Origin: Sporosarcina luteola | Lineage (GTDB): Bacteria; Bacillota; Bacilli; Bacillales_A; Planococcaceae | DNA: 64,000 bases | Reading direction: 5' to 3' | Assembly: GCF_023715245.1 (NCBI RefSeq) | Contig: NZ_JAMBNV010000001.1 | Coordinates: 1 to 64,000, forward strand | Part shown: positions 17,331-25,803 of the stretch, one piece after another | How positions within the stretch are numbered: position 1 is the first letter of the stretch | How the letters are laid out: every line of letters starts with the position of its first letter | Made by a program: the position numbers and the translations under genes | The notes under the pieces: generated by a model | The model's database searches: none | What the model was told of the DNA's origin: nothing | What the model saw: only the letters and a program-made list of their open reading frames with translations

Positions 17331-17490
17331 CATTCGAAAAATCTGGCTAGCTGTTTCAGTCAATGGCGATTGGATGTCTGGCATAGCAAAAGAAGAGATA
17401 TATCCTTCAACAAAATCAGTTGGTCATCGTGTGCAATAGAAGATAGATAATGCCACTCGAACTACTCGGGTGGCATTGGTACGACGAACG

Positions 17491-18456
17491 TCAAATTTCT
17501 AATTTCTGTGCTTGGATGAGAGTTTCCCCATGCTTCAGCAGCCGCAGTCTGCTTGAATTCAATTCTCGTCGCTCCCATTCGGCAAGCAATCGATTCAACG
17601 CCTCCTCAGTCGTGTCATCAGCCAGTCGAAATGCGCCATAATGCATGGGAATGAATGTCTCAGCCCGGACGTCAATAAAAGCCTGAATCGCTTGTTCTGG
17701 GGTGACGTGTTGCATTCCCATAAACCATTCAGGCTCATAAGCACCAATTGGCATGAGTGCATACGTAATGCCAGGGAACCTTTCGCCGATGTCGCGGAAT
17801 CCTTGGAAATATCCGCTGTCCCCGGCGAAATAGATGGAATGAGACTTATGATCACCAGGTGGCATTGAATTCTGTTGGATGACCCATCCTCCCCAGTGTG
17901 ACCTATTCGTATCGGTGAGCGAACGTTTTGTCCAATGCTGTGCAGGGACAAAGTGGAAATCGACGGAGCCAATGCTCATATGCCCCCACCATGGCAACTC
18001 ATGCACTTTATTGCCTTTCATTAGCTTCTGTATTTTTCGTCCGAGCCCTTCGGGGACGAGTATGGTGGGCGAGCCTTTCAGTTTTCTCAAGGATGTCACG
18101 TGAAAATGATCATAATGGGAATGAGACAACAAAACTACATCGACTGGCGGGATTTCATCCAAAGACAGTCCTGGTTCTTCCAGTCTGCGGCTAAATCCCG
18201 TCCGGTAGGCCCAAACAGGATCTGTTACAATTGTTAAACCGGCAATTTGCAGAAGAAATGTGGAGTGTCCAATCCACGTTATGGTCAATTCGTGGTGTCT
18301 ACTGTTCAGGAGCGCCTGTTGCTTATTGTCTGCTTGGCCAATACGGAAGCTCAGATCTTTACGTTTGCCTCTCCGCTCTTTTTGCCAGCGCAATATATCT
18401 TTCAAGGTTGCTGTCGTCGCGGCGGAATCTAGATTGCTGTATCGTTTTCGGGACAT
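17491..18456 (-). CDS. MBL-fold metallo-hydrolase (NAPE-PLD/UlaG-like)
   Basis: This 321-residue metallo-beta-lactamase-fold hydrolase contains HSHYDH near residue 111 (zinc ligands), WIGHSTFLLQ, TDPVW, FAGDSGY and a late IPMHYGAF, the layout of the family that includes N-acyl-phosphatidylethanolamine phospholipase D and UlaG. The substrate is unknown. No signal peptide is seen, so it is probably cytoplasmic. AAAGGAGTGAG precedes the ATG. A hairpin AATGCCAC/GTGGCATT at 17448-17476 follows the stop but lacks a T run. Confidence 0.88.
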   Translation of the reverse strand: MSRKRYSNLDSAATTATLKDILRWQKERRGKRKDLSFRIGQADNKQQALLNSRHHELTITWIGHSTFLLQIAGLTIVTDPVWAYRTGFSRRLEEPGLSLDEIPPVDVVLLSHSHYDHFHVTSLRKLKGSPTILVPEGLGRKIQKLMKGNKVHELPWWGHMSIGSVDFHFVPAQHWTKRSLTDTNRSHWGGWVIQQNSMPPGDHKSHSIYFAGDSGYFQGFRDIGERFPGITYALMPIGAYEPEWFMGMQHVTPEQAIQAFIDVRAETFIPMHYGAFRLADDTTEEALNRLLAEWERRELNSSRLRLLKHGETLIQAQKLEI

Positions 18457-18595
18457 AAGCGCTCACTCCTTTAAGAAGGTACAGTTGATTTTACCGAAGC
18501 TTGTGTGCTTACTAACTATTATAAGTATAATGGATTAAAATCATATTAGAGCAAGACAACTTTCGTGCAAACTGTTTGATAAGGAGATAATGCCA

Positions 18596-18889
18596 ATGAC
18601 AACTTCAAATAAAACTCCAAGGACTTGCAGCAAAGGGCATAACTACTATAAAACCAGTGACTGCCCGACATGTCCGATTTGTGAGCAAGAACGCAAACCT
18701 GCCAATGGATTTCTATCATCACTATCAGCACCGGCAAGACGGGCATTGGAAAACAACGGGATTACTTCTATAGAACAGCTATCGGCATATAGCGAAAAAG
18801 AGATTCTGAAATTACACGGCATGGGACCAGCTTCTTTACCAAAGCTAAGAGATGCTTTAGAGACAAATGGGTTATCATTTAAAAAATAG
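18596..18889 (+). CDS. Small zinc-ribbon plus helix-hairpin-helix protein (RpoA C-terminal-like)
   Basis: This protein of about 97 residues has an N-terminal Cys cluster (CSKGHNYYKTSDCPTCPIC) that looks like a zinc knuckle, then a helix-hairpin-helix domain (ARRALENNGITSIEQLSAYS, then LHGMGPASLPKLRDAL) like the C-terminal domain of the RNA polymerase alpha subunit. Nucleic acid binding is likely, but the role is unknown. The ATG at 18596 is preferred over 18590 because of its spacing from AAGGAG. It is a single-gene transcript with a strong terminator. Confidence 0.8.
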   Translation: MTTSNKTPRTCSKGHNYYKTSDCPTCPICEQERKPANGFLSSLSAPARRALENNGITSIEQLSAYSEKEILKLHGMGPASLPKLRDALETNGLSFKK

Positions 18890-18890
18890 A

Positions 18891-18930
18891 AAATCCGACT
18901 GAGTGGGTCAACGCTCAGTCGGATTTTTTT
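18891..18930 (+). terminator. Intrinsic terminator of the HhH gene
   Basis: AATCCGACTGAG and CTCAGTCGGATT form a perfect 12-bp stem with a 10-base loop, followed by a run of T. Confidence 0.93.
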
Positions 18931-18981
18931 GCACGAAAAGAACCGCTAAATTTAGTTCTTTTGATGAATATTAGGATCTTA

Positions 18982-19551
18982 CTATTTCTCTTTAAGTAGC
19001 AAATCGAATAGTTCAGACCAGTTCTCAATGCGTGGAATGTCCAAATGCTGATTGTAAGATTGAGTTATCGCAAACAGATTGAGCTGACAATCACCTAATG
19101 TTTCAAGTACTGCAGGCTTGTCATCGAAATAGTAGTCGAGTTCCAACTCTTTTATAATGTGAACCTTGTCCTCGTCATTCATGCCATAAAAAAATCGCTC
19201 TTTGTGGACCGGGAATCCTTGTTCAATCATCCATTCCATTGTCCGCTCGCCATGTTCTTTCGGCCTTGCGGTAATATAATAGATTTCATGTCCGTCGTGC
19301 TCCAGTTTTTGCAACGTTTCTACTGCTTCAGGATAGGCAGGGCACGATGTGAAATAAATTTCTTCTAACGAACCGTTCCACATCTTGCCGCCTTCTTCAG
19401 CTGTCATGCCGAAGAGCTCGTGGATTTCAACCTTGTCCAAGGAGTGAAAGAGCTCTATATCCACATTCTGATTCAATTTTTTATTGTATATGTGAAAAGC
19501 GTGTTCTCGTAAATTAATTAACGTATCATCGATATCAAAACCAAATTTCAT
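18982..19551 (-). CDS. HAD-family phosphatase/nucleotidase (YqfW-like)
   Basis: This 189-residue HAD hydrolase has motif I DIDDT (residues 6-10), motif II in YYITARP near residue 98, and acidic motif YYFDDKP near residue 143. It resembles B. subtilis YqfW and 5'(3')-deoxyribonucleotidases. Its start lies 10 bases after the ribD stop and follows GAGGGATG, so it is the third gene of a ribA-ribD-HAD operon. HAD phosphatases perform the dephosphorylation of the ribitylaminouracil phosphate in riboflavin synthesis, so that role is suggested by context but not proven. Confidence 0.85.
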   Translation of the reverse strand: MKFGFDIDDTLINLREHAFHIYNKKLNQNVDIELFHSLDKVEIHELFGMTAEEGGKMWNGSLEEIYFTSCPAYPEAVETLQKLEHDGHEIYYITARPKEHGERTMEWMIEQGFPVHKERFFYGMNDEDKVHIIKELELDYYFDDKPAVLETLGDCQLNLFAITQSYNQHLDIPRIENWSELFDLLLKEK

Positions 19552-19561
19552 AGTACATCCC

Positions 19562-20659
19562 TCAGTTTGTTATATATTTCGGATAGCCGGTGAACTTGAA
19601 ATCTTTTCCGATTTGCGTAATGTGTAGATGCTCGATATCAACAGCGTCACGCATCATTTCAACGCCTGTACCTTCAAGAAATGTCGGTGCTAGTGCGCCG
19701 CCAACAAGTTTTGGAGCAATATAGATCTCCACTTTGTCGACAAGCTGCTTTTCAAGAAAAGCTGCATGAATCGACCCTCCGCCTTCAATTAAGACCGAAG
19801 AAACAAGTTTTTCACTAAGAATCCGAACGACATCATTCAAATCGACTTGGCGAGTGCCTGAAGTGTGGAAAACCGCAATGCCCTGTTCCTCCAGCTGATT
19901 CTTAGCATCTTCATTATACGTAGAAGAAGTGAAGATCCATGTTTCCGCTTGCCCGTCCGTTACAACCTTTGAATGGAGAGGAATGCGCAATGAGGAATCT
20001 AAAATAATGCGAATCGGATTCCTACCATTTGGGATCCTCGTCGTCAATTCGGGATCATCCTCAATGACTGTATTGACACCGACTAGAATAGCCATATGTT
20101 GATTTCTCAATATGTGTACATCGTGTCTTGCTTCGGCGGAAGTTATCCATTTACTATCTGCTGTATGTGTAGCAATTTTTCCGTCCAATGTGCTTCCTGC
20201 TTTCATCGTCATGAAAGGCTTCTGCTCGACGATGAATTTGTTGAACACTTCATTCATCTGTCGAGATTCCTCTTCCATTACACCGATGACAACTTCAATT
20301 CCTGCGTCTTCCAAAATTTTAACCCCGTTTCCGGCAACGACCGGGTTTGGATCTAGTGTAGCGATGACGACTTTCTTAATTCCCGCTTCAACAATTGCTA
20401 CTGCACAAGGGCCGGTCCGCCCATAATGCGAGCATGGCTCAAGGGTGACGTAAATTGTCCCACCGTTTGCCTGCTCACCGGCCATACGAATCGCATGAAT
20501 TTCAGCGTGAGGTTCCCCAGCTTTTAGATGGGTACCAACCCCGACAATTCGGTTGTCATTTACAATCACTGAACCGACAAGAGGGTTTGGATCTGTTTGG
20601 CCTTTCATTGCTTGTGCATTATCAAGAGCCAACTTCATATAAAATTCATGGTTAGTCAT
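19562..20659 (-). CDS. ribD: Bifunctional pyrimidine deaminase/reductase RibD
   Basis: This 365-residue protein has both domains. The N-terminal zinc deaminase has HAEIHAI and PCSHYGRTGPC (His/Cys ligands), and the C-terminal reductase begins MTMKAGSTLDGKIA with DSKWITS. It converts the GTP cyclohydrolase II product to 5-amino-6-(5-phosphoribitylamino)uracil. The ATG at 20659 is chosen over a GTG six codons upstream because AGAAGGGA lies at good spacing and the start overlaps the ribA stop by 8 bases. No ribE or ribH adjoins it. Confidence 0.93.
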   Translation of the reverse strand: MTNHEFYMKLALDNAQAMKGQTDPNPLVGSVIVNDNRIVGVGTHLKAGEPHAEIHAIRMAGEQANGGTIYVTLEPCSHYGRTGPCAVAIVEAGIKKVVIATLDPNPVVAGNGVKILEDAGIEVVIGVMEEESRQMNEVFNKFIVEQKPFMTMKAGSTLDGKIATHTADSKWITSAEARHDVHILRNQHMAILVGVNTVIEDDPELTTRIPNGRNPIRIILDSSLRIPLHSKVVTDGQAETWIFTSSTYNEDAKNQLEEQGIAVFHTSGTRQVDLNDVVRILSEKLVSSVLIEGGGSIHAAFLEKQLVDKVEIYIAPKLVGGALAPTFLEGTGVEMMRDAVDIEHLHITQIGKDFKFTGYPKYITN

Positions 20660-21404
20660 TATGATTCCCTTCTTCACCTAAATGGCCGGAACGTTGAATT
20701 TTTGTTTGCAAATATTTTTCATTGAACTCTGATTTATCGCCCCACAAAGGTTCTCTTTCCGTAATAGGAAGACCGGCATTCCGCATCGCTTCCAGTTTTT
20801 TTGGATTATTCGTCATAAGTTTGACAGGTTTTGTACGTAATTTCTTTAACACACGAATCGCATCGTCGTAATTTCTTGCATCATCAACAAAGCCGAGGCT
20901 TTCATTTGCTTCCACCGTATCGTAGCCGTTTTCCTGAAGCACATATGCCATCGCTTTGCTAAATAAACCAATTCCACGGCCTTCATGGTTTGCCAAATAG
21001 AACAAAGCACCAGTCCCGTGATCGACAATATTTTGCATCGATTGTTTTAACTGATAACCGCAGTCACATCTTTTACTACCGAATATGTCCCCGGTATGGC
21101 AGATGGAGTGCATCCGGATGAGTGCATCATCCGCGTTTTCGAAATCTCCGTATACGAGCACGCTCGATTGTTGGTACTCCGCTAAATTGGCGGAAGCCAG
21201 TTGATCGATAATTTCTTGGTAGTTATCCGTCACTTGGCATTGATTCAGCCAACAATACCATTGGAAAATAACGGTCTCCCCATACAAATTCACTGGCAAT
21301 TTAATGGGGCCGACCAAATAGATCGCTCCTTCACCCGACTTGATCAATTGTATTTTATCTTTTAAGACCTCAAGAACTTGAGGAGCCAATTTCGCATGTA
21401 CCAT
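20652..21404 (-). CDS. ribA: GTP cyclohydrolase II RibA (stand-alone)
   Basis: This 250-residue enzyme opens GTP to the pyrimidine precursor of riboflavin. Zinc ligands are visible in HSICHTGDIFGSKRCDCG (Cys-x10-Cys-x-Cys), followed by NHEGRGIGL and ARNYDDAIRVL. Unlike the usual Bacillus RibBA it has no DHBP-synthase domain; instead a short N-terminal segment of about 80 residues precedes the catalytic core. The ATG at 21404 follows AAAAGGAATGATC. It is the first gene of a ribA-ribD-HAD operon, and the leader contains no FMN riboswitch motif that I can find. Confidence 0.92.
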   Translation of the reverse strand: MVHAKLAPQVLEVLKDKIQLIKSGEGAIYLVGPIKLPVNLYGETVIFQWYCWLNQCQVTDNYQEIIDQLASANLAEYQQSSVLVYGDFENADDALIRMHSICHTGDIFGSKRCDCGYQLKQSMQNIVDHGTGALFYLANHEGRGIGLFSKAMAYVLQENGYDTVEANESLGFVDDARNYDDAIRVLKKLRTKPVKLMTNNPKKLEAMRNAGLPITEREPLWGDKSEFNEKYLQTKIQRSGHLGEEGNHND

Positions 21405-21623
21405 AAGATCATTCCTTTTATTTGAAAGATTTTTTGAAAGAGGTTTCCCCGCTTCCAAATTACACTGATGTATATGTTTAACGTAACCATTTCGGTCAGA
21501 TCGTAACGACCTAAATGCAAAGTGTTTTTAGGACAAGTTATTTTTCCGTGATTTTATCAACCCCTGACTACTAGTATAACTCTCTATACTAACCAACTGA
21601 AATATTACCCGTTAATTAATTAC

Positions 21624-21652
21624 TTGACTATTGCTTGTGTTAATTATATAGT
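21624..21652 (+). promoter_or_regulatory. Sigma-A promoter upstream of the small ORF and doxX
   Basis: -35 TTGACT (21624-21629) and -10 TATAGT (21647-21652) are separated by exactly 17 bases. Directly downstream, ACTTA-CGT-TAAGT (21654-21666) forms an inverted repeat at the likely transcription start, a possible repressor site. Confidence 0.75.
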
Positions 21653-21730
21653 GACTTACGTTAAGTAATCAACTTACTTTCCTTTTAATTTAATTATTAA
21701 TTTACATCTTGGTTGGAGGTGAGTGCTTTT

Positions 21731-21808
21731 ATGGGGAATGTTAGCGACATAGGTGGCGCCAATCGTGAGGAAAGCAACAAGACAAGAAAACGTACTGTAG
21801 GCGTGTAA
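21731..21808 (+). CDS. Candidate 25-residue peptide (leader or small protein)
   Basis: This short open frame has ATG 10 bases after the strong site TTGGAGGTGAG and reads MGNVSDIGGANREESNKTRK then RTVGV. It lies between a consensus promoter and doxX, 42 bases before the doxX start. The charged, non-hydrophobic composition argues against a membrane peptide. It could be a leader peptide or the remnant of a gene. I do not recognise it. Confidence 0.4.
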   Translation: MGNVSDIGGANREESNKTRKRTVGV

Positions 21809-21850
21809 ATAGGAGTCGGAAAAAACATCTTAGACAGGAGAGAATGAATA

Positions 21851-22258
21851 ATGGAACGTAAATATGAATTGGGTTTGTTGATTTTGAGAGTGGTTTTAGG
21901 GATAACATTTTTAATCCATGGGATTGCAAAATTCCAAATGGGTCTTGGAAATGTAGCAGGTTGGTTTGAAAGCATTGGGATTTTAGGTTTCTTAGGCTAT
22001 GTAGTTGCTTTTATTGAACTCCTTGGAGGAATTGCATTAATCCTAGGAATCGGAACAAGAATCTTCTCAGCTTTGATTGCAATTGTGATGGTGGGAGCGA
22101 TCTTTACATCTAAATTGTCCCTAGGTTTTATGGGAGCAGAAGCTGCAGGATTTGAATTAGATGTAGCTTTATTAGCAATGGCGGTTGTTCTATTGATTAG
22201 CGGAAGCCAATTGTTATCTTTAGATAACAAGATCTTCGGATTTGAAAAAGCCGCATAA
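21851..22258 (+). CDS. DoxX family membrane protein
   Basis: This 135-residue protein has four membrane helices. The DoxX pattern is visible: LLILRVVLGITFLIHGIAKF at the first helix, then FIELLGGIALILG in the second. DoxX-type proteins in Firmicutes are often part of thiol or quinone stress responses, but the biochemical role is uncertain. AGGAGAG precedes the ATG. Transcription probably starts at the 21624 promoter and ends at the bidirectional terminator shared with the convergent LysR gene. Confidence 0.9.
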   Translation: MERKYELGLLILRVVLGITFLIHGIAKFQMGLGNVAGWFESIGILGFLGYVVAFIELLGGIALILGIGTRIFSALIAIVMVGAIFTSKLSLGFMGAEAAGFELDVALLAMAVVLLISGSQLLSLDNKIFGFEKAA

Positions 22259-22266
22259 TAAGTTGA

Positions 22267-22319
22267 TTGAAAAAAGCCTAATCTCTCTTCTGGAAACAAC
22301 AGAGAAATTAGGCTTTTTC
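22267..22319. terminator. Bidirectional terminator between doxX and lysR
   Basis: AAAAAGCCTAAT with CTCT and AGAGAAATTAGGCTTTTT pair into a long stem with T runs on both strands. It serves both convergent genes. Confidence 0.85.
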
Positions 22320-22338
22320 TATATTTTACGAGGGCTTT

Positions 22339-23217
22339 TTACTTCGCTAGCGGGTAAGCCATTTCCCCATCGACCTGTTCGAACGTTTCGATAAACTTTT
22401 CGAGTGTAGAGGTTAAATAGGCGTCTTTTCTACGTATAAACACTGTATTGACTTTACTATATTTCTCGGGCAAGTAGTGACAGTGGACGAGTCCTCTTTC
22501 TTCCAAATGGGCAACGGCTGATTTGGGGACGAACGTAATGCCAAGCCCCATCGTAACACTTCCCAAAATCGTTTCCAACGTCCCGAACTCCATCAGTTTT
22601 TGTGGTGTTATGTTCTGATCTTTATACCAATTTGCCAGTCTTGCCCGGTAACCGCATCCTTCGCTAAAGCAAAGGATCGGCTCCCCTATAAGTTGTTCAA
22701 GTGAAGTCTTCGTCTTATCTGAGATCAGGACAAGCTCCTCTTGAAAAACGTCATGGGAAACTAATTCAGGATGGTGATCGATTTCTGTCACGAAAGCACC
22801 GTCCAACCGGTGATGTAAGACATCGTTTTGGAGTTGATTTGTAACACCTGTCAGCAGTGATAAGTCTACGTTTTTATATTTTTTATTATAGGAAGCTAAT
22901 ATAACCGGCAATTTCATAACGGTTTCGACAGTTCCAATTTCAAGTTTGCCTGCTGGTTCAGTTTTGCTTTGAACGACTTTTTTCATTTCATTTGTTAGAG
23001 CTAGAATTTTCTCGGAGTAGACAAGTAGTTTTTTTCCTTCAGGTGTTAGCGTCATTCCGCGGCTATGGCGGTTAAATAGAGCTGTATTCATTTCATTCTC
23101 AAGCTTCTTAATTCTTGAGGTGATATTGGATTGGACGTAACTTAATTCTTTTGCAGCTTCGGTAATCGTACCTTTTTGTGCAACCATTTGAAAAATCTCT
23201 AAGTCTTTAAATTCCAT
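22339..23217 (-). CDS. LysR-family transcriptional regulator
   Basis: This 292-residue LysR regulator has an N-terminal winged helix-turn-helix (residues 1-60; GTITEAAKELSYVQSNITSRI) and a C-terminal effector-binding domain of periplasmic-binding-protein fold. The ATG at 23217 is set by AAAGGAGTGATC; the open frame extends 21 codons further without support. It is divergent from an EamA transporter 139 bases away, the typical arrangement for a LysR regulator and its target. The effector is unknown. Confidence 0.92.
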   Translation of the reverse strand: MEFKDLEIFQMVAQKGTITEAAKELSYVQSNITSRIKKLENEMNTALFNRHSRGMTLTPEGKKLLVYSEKILALTNEMKKVVQSKTEPAGKLEIGTVETVMKLPVILASYNKKYKNVDLSLLTGVTNQLQNDVLHHRLDGAFVTEIDHHPELVSHDVFQEELVLISDKTKTSLEQLIGEPILCFSEGCGYRARLANWYKDQNITPQKLMEFGTLETILGSVTMGLGITFVPKSAVAHLEERGLVHCHYLPEKYSKVNTVFIRRKDAYLTSTLEKFIETFEQVDGEMAYPLAK

Positions 23218-23356
23218 ATGATCACTCCTTTCAGCTGACACTTTTTCCATGATATCACTAATTGAGATAGAGGACATCATTAATGTTCATTTTAAGAGAT
23301 ATCGAACCTGTGGTTTAATGTTATACGGAGATAGTAAGCAGAGGAGATAGATCATC

Positions 23357-24334
23357 ATGAAGAACACCGTAGTATGGGCTGCTATTTTATGCTTGATATC
23401 CGCAATATCCTGGGGAGCAATGTTTCCAGTAGCGAATCATGCGTTTCACCATATAGACCCATTTTATTTTACACTTTTACGTTATGGTTTTGTAACGATC
23501 ATTTTAGTTGTCTGGTTGTTATGGAAGGAAGGGAAGCAAGCTTTTCGCTTTGAAGGGAAGGGACTGCTCCTCTGGTTTTTCGGAACAATGGCCTTTGCGG
23601 TTTATAATTTACTCATTTTCTGGGGACAGGATCTATTAGGCAACCCAGGTACAATGATTGCCTCTATTATGGAATCATTAATGCCGATGATATCTATCAT
23701 TATTGCTTGGGTGTTTATAAAACAACGGCCTCATGCATTCACGATGTTTTGCGTGGTTATTGGCTTCGTCGGTGCATCGCTAGTGGTAACAAAAGGTGAT
23801 ATAGGTGCCTTTTTTACAGCATCTAATGCCATCATTCCATCTTTATTGATCTTTATCGCAGTCGTTGGGTGGGTTGTGTACACAATTGGTGGAACTCGAT
23901 TCAGTAACGATGGCTGGTCTGCATTGCGTTATTCCGCATTAAGCTGTTTGCTCGGAACGGCTACTGCGGCTGTTGTCGTAATTGGAGTGACGCTTACGGG
24001 ATATGTCTCGGTTCCAACCGTCGAAACGTTGACCATTACGAGCCCTCATATCGCTTTTATGGTAATCTTCCCAGGTGTTATTGCACTGGTCGGGTGGAAC
24101 TACGGCGTGAGTGTTATCACACCGTTGAATGGGTTGTTATTTCTTAACTTTGTACCCGTCACAACGTTAGTCATTCAAATTTTTCAAGGCGCAAGTGTCA
24201 CAGCTTATGATTATATCGGTACCGTTTTCATTATTATATCCTTACTGTTAAACAATATTTTTCTTCGGTTACAGCAGAAGAAAAGGGAATCGAAAGAAGA
24301 TTTCAGAGGCAGATTGCAGGAAACGGAAGCATAA
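23357..24334 (+). CDS. EamA/DMT family transporter
   Basis: This 325-residue transporter has ten predicted helices in two EamA repeats (about 1-145 and 160-300), with the AISWGAMFPVANHAF start typical of drug/metabolite exporters. The substrate is unknown; the divergent LysR gene is the likely regulator. GAGGAGATAG precedes the ATG. Its last codons and the hairpin after it are mirrored by a degraded paralogue at 26316-26522. Confidence 0.9.
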   Translation: MKNTVVWAAILCLISAISWGAMFPVANHAFHHIDPFYFTLLRYGFVTIILVVWLLWKEGKQAFRFEGKGLLLWFFGTMAFAVYNLLIFWGQDLLGNPGTMIASIMESLMPMISIIIAWVFIKQRPHAFTMFCVVIGFVGASLVVTKGDIGAFFTASNAIIPSLLIFIAVVGWVVYTIGGTRFSNDGWSALRYSALSCLLGTATAAVVVIGVTLTGYVSVPTVETLTITSPHIAFMVIFPGVIALVGWNYGVSVITPLNGLLFLNFVPVTTLVIQIFQGASVTAYDYIGTVFIIISLLLNNIFLRLQQKKRESKEDFRGRLQETEA

Positions 24335-24337
24335 CAA

Positions 24338-24386
24338 AGGGGCTGTCTCAGAAAATCAGTTTTCACTGAATTTCTGGACAGCCCCT
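24338..24386. terminator. Hairpin between convergent genes (GGGGCTGTC type)
   Basis: AGGGGCTGTC, then CAGAAA and TCAGT, pair with ACTGA, TTTCTG and ACAGCCCCT. There is no strong T run. It belongs to the dispersed hairpin family described in the findings. Confidence 0.75.
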
Positions 24387-24397
24387 AAAATTCATCT

Positions 24398-24868
24398 TTA
24401 CTCTAACCCTCTAGCTTTTTGCGTATCTCTGACATTTTTCTGGACTGTGATAGCCGCAAATATACTCAGAACGAAAGCCATGGCATAAAACCCTTTTTCA
24501 CTTAAGACAATACTGCCTGCATTGTATAGACCAATGCCCATTAATGAAATCGATATAACTAGTGCAAGCCAACTGATGCCGTAGTAAATATTCGTAACGG
24601 GAATTCCTTCGTCTTTATCCCTTACGGCTTTTTGTAAAGACACAGACGAATAGAGTCCGAATATCAATATTGCAAAATAATACCCTTTTTCATTCAGCTC
24701 CATTCCTGCATTGAACAAGCCTATCAGATAAGCCGAGCCTCCAATTAACAGAGCTGCCCAAGAAGCCCCTTTGAAAGCTGCGGTTGGTTCTCCGTCTTTT
24801 CTTTCCACTTTCATTTTCGATTCATGTGGTTTATCCCTGTCAAATAAATCTTCAATTTCATTCTTCAT
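24398..24868 (-). CDS. YiaA/YiaB family membrane protein
   Basis: This 156-residue protein has a charged N-terminal tail (about 1-30) followed by two copies of the YiaAB module, each with two helices. Matching pairs in the two halves are GLFNAGMELNEKGYYFA and GLYNAGSIVLSEKGFYAMA, and SLQKAVRD and TVQKNVRD. Function is unknown for the family. The start follows AAAGGGATGG at somewhat long spacing. Confidence 0.85.
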   Translation of the reverse strand: MKNEIEDLFDRDKPHESKMKVERKDGEPTAAFKGASWAALLIGGSAYLIGLFNAGMELNEKGYYFAILIFGLYSSVSLQKAVRDKDEGIPVTNIYYGISWLALVISISLMGIGLYNAGSIVLSEKGFYAMAFVLSIFAAITVQKNVRDTQKARGLE

Positions 24869-25384
24869 TGAAAATTCACCATCCCTTTACGAGTATCATA
24901 TCCAAAGGGGGTTAAATCGGCAACATATTTTTCCAAGTATCGGTGTTTTCGCTAATACTCTGTTCATTCTTTGGGGGTAAATAACGTAAGCTTTTTATTA
25001 GGTCGATAGGAAAGACACAAGGAGAGATATGTAATAAGTTTCATATAGTGAAAAAAGTAGAGTAGTTATATCGGGATACAAGATATCTTTAGTTAGATTC
25101 AGTGTATATTGACAAATAGTTTAAAGCGTTAGTGTAATCAAGTGGTTTCCAATTATTTAAAAGTTATTGGAAAGCTATTGGCTATTTGTCTCATAGGAAT
25201 TTGCCCAATATCATTCAAGAAATACTTATTTAGTTTAGGTTAAAGTAATTATATTACTTACATAAATAGGTAAAATATAGAGTGAGTTATCTATAACTAA
25301 CCCAAAGAACCACCTCGAATGCAATATTATTTTCCCAATTTCAATTTATTTAATTGTTTGCTAAACTTAAGATGCAAGACAAAT
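24869..25384. other. AT-rich intergenic region, no supported gene
   Basis: These 516 bases are stop-rich on both strands. I see no RNA gene, array or clear terminator. It precedes a broken secreted-protein gene and lies between two EamA 3' ends, so it is probably accessory DNA in decay. Confidence 0.4.
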
Positions 25385-25788
25385 ATGTTAAAACATAGGT
25401 TAAAAAAAGTTTTAGCGATTGAAGTTGTATAAACGATAGCCATGGTAATTATCCGAGAGGGAAAAAAGGAAGAATTTAAATCGGGGTTGGCTATTCATAT
25501 AAGATTATAAATGTTGGATACAGCGCTAAAAGAATTTTATATTCAATTGGTAATAATTCCGCACCAAGTCATGTATCCGTTGACATAAACTCTTCCAACG
25601 GATACTGGGCAGGCGATTCAAATAGCTCTGATGAAGTAGCAGCGGACTTTTATTTCCGTATGATGGGCGGGGGTACTGGCTCTTGCTACGGATATAGTCT
25701 ATCATCATCAATAATCTTTGTGGGATCACTTGGTATGCCGTATGAAGTAGCTGGTCCATCTAGCAGTAGGTGTATAAGAGCCAATTAA
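25385..25788 (+). pseudogene. Disrupted gene for a small secreted protein
   Basis: An ATG at 25385 starts MLKHRLKKVLAI, a typical beginning of a signal peptide, but the frame stops after 15 codons. A second frame continues SHGNYPRGKKGRI, hits TAA near 25480, then stays open for about 100 codons (GYSYKIINVGYSAKR, SSNGYWAGDSNSSDEVAADF, and GPSSSRCIRAN at the end). The Ser/Asn/Gly/Tyr-rich composition fits a secreted protein. At least one frameshift and one stop codon break it. The intact gene at 25804 follows closely. I do not recognise the family. Confidence 0.5.
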
Positions 25789-25803
25789 TAAGGTGGTTGC
25801 CGA

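Noticed and set aside
21459..21620. FMN riboswitch in front of ribA
   Set aside because: I looked for the conserved GGGGCAGGGTGAAATTCCC-type core on the minus strand and did not find it. A covariance search would settle the point.
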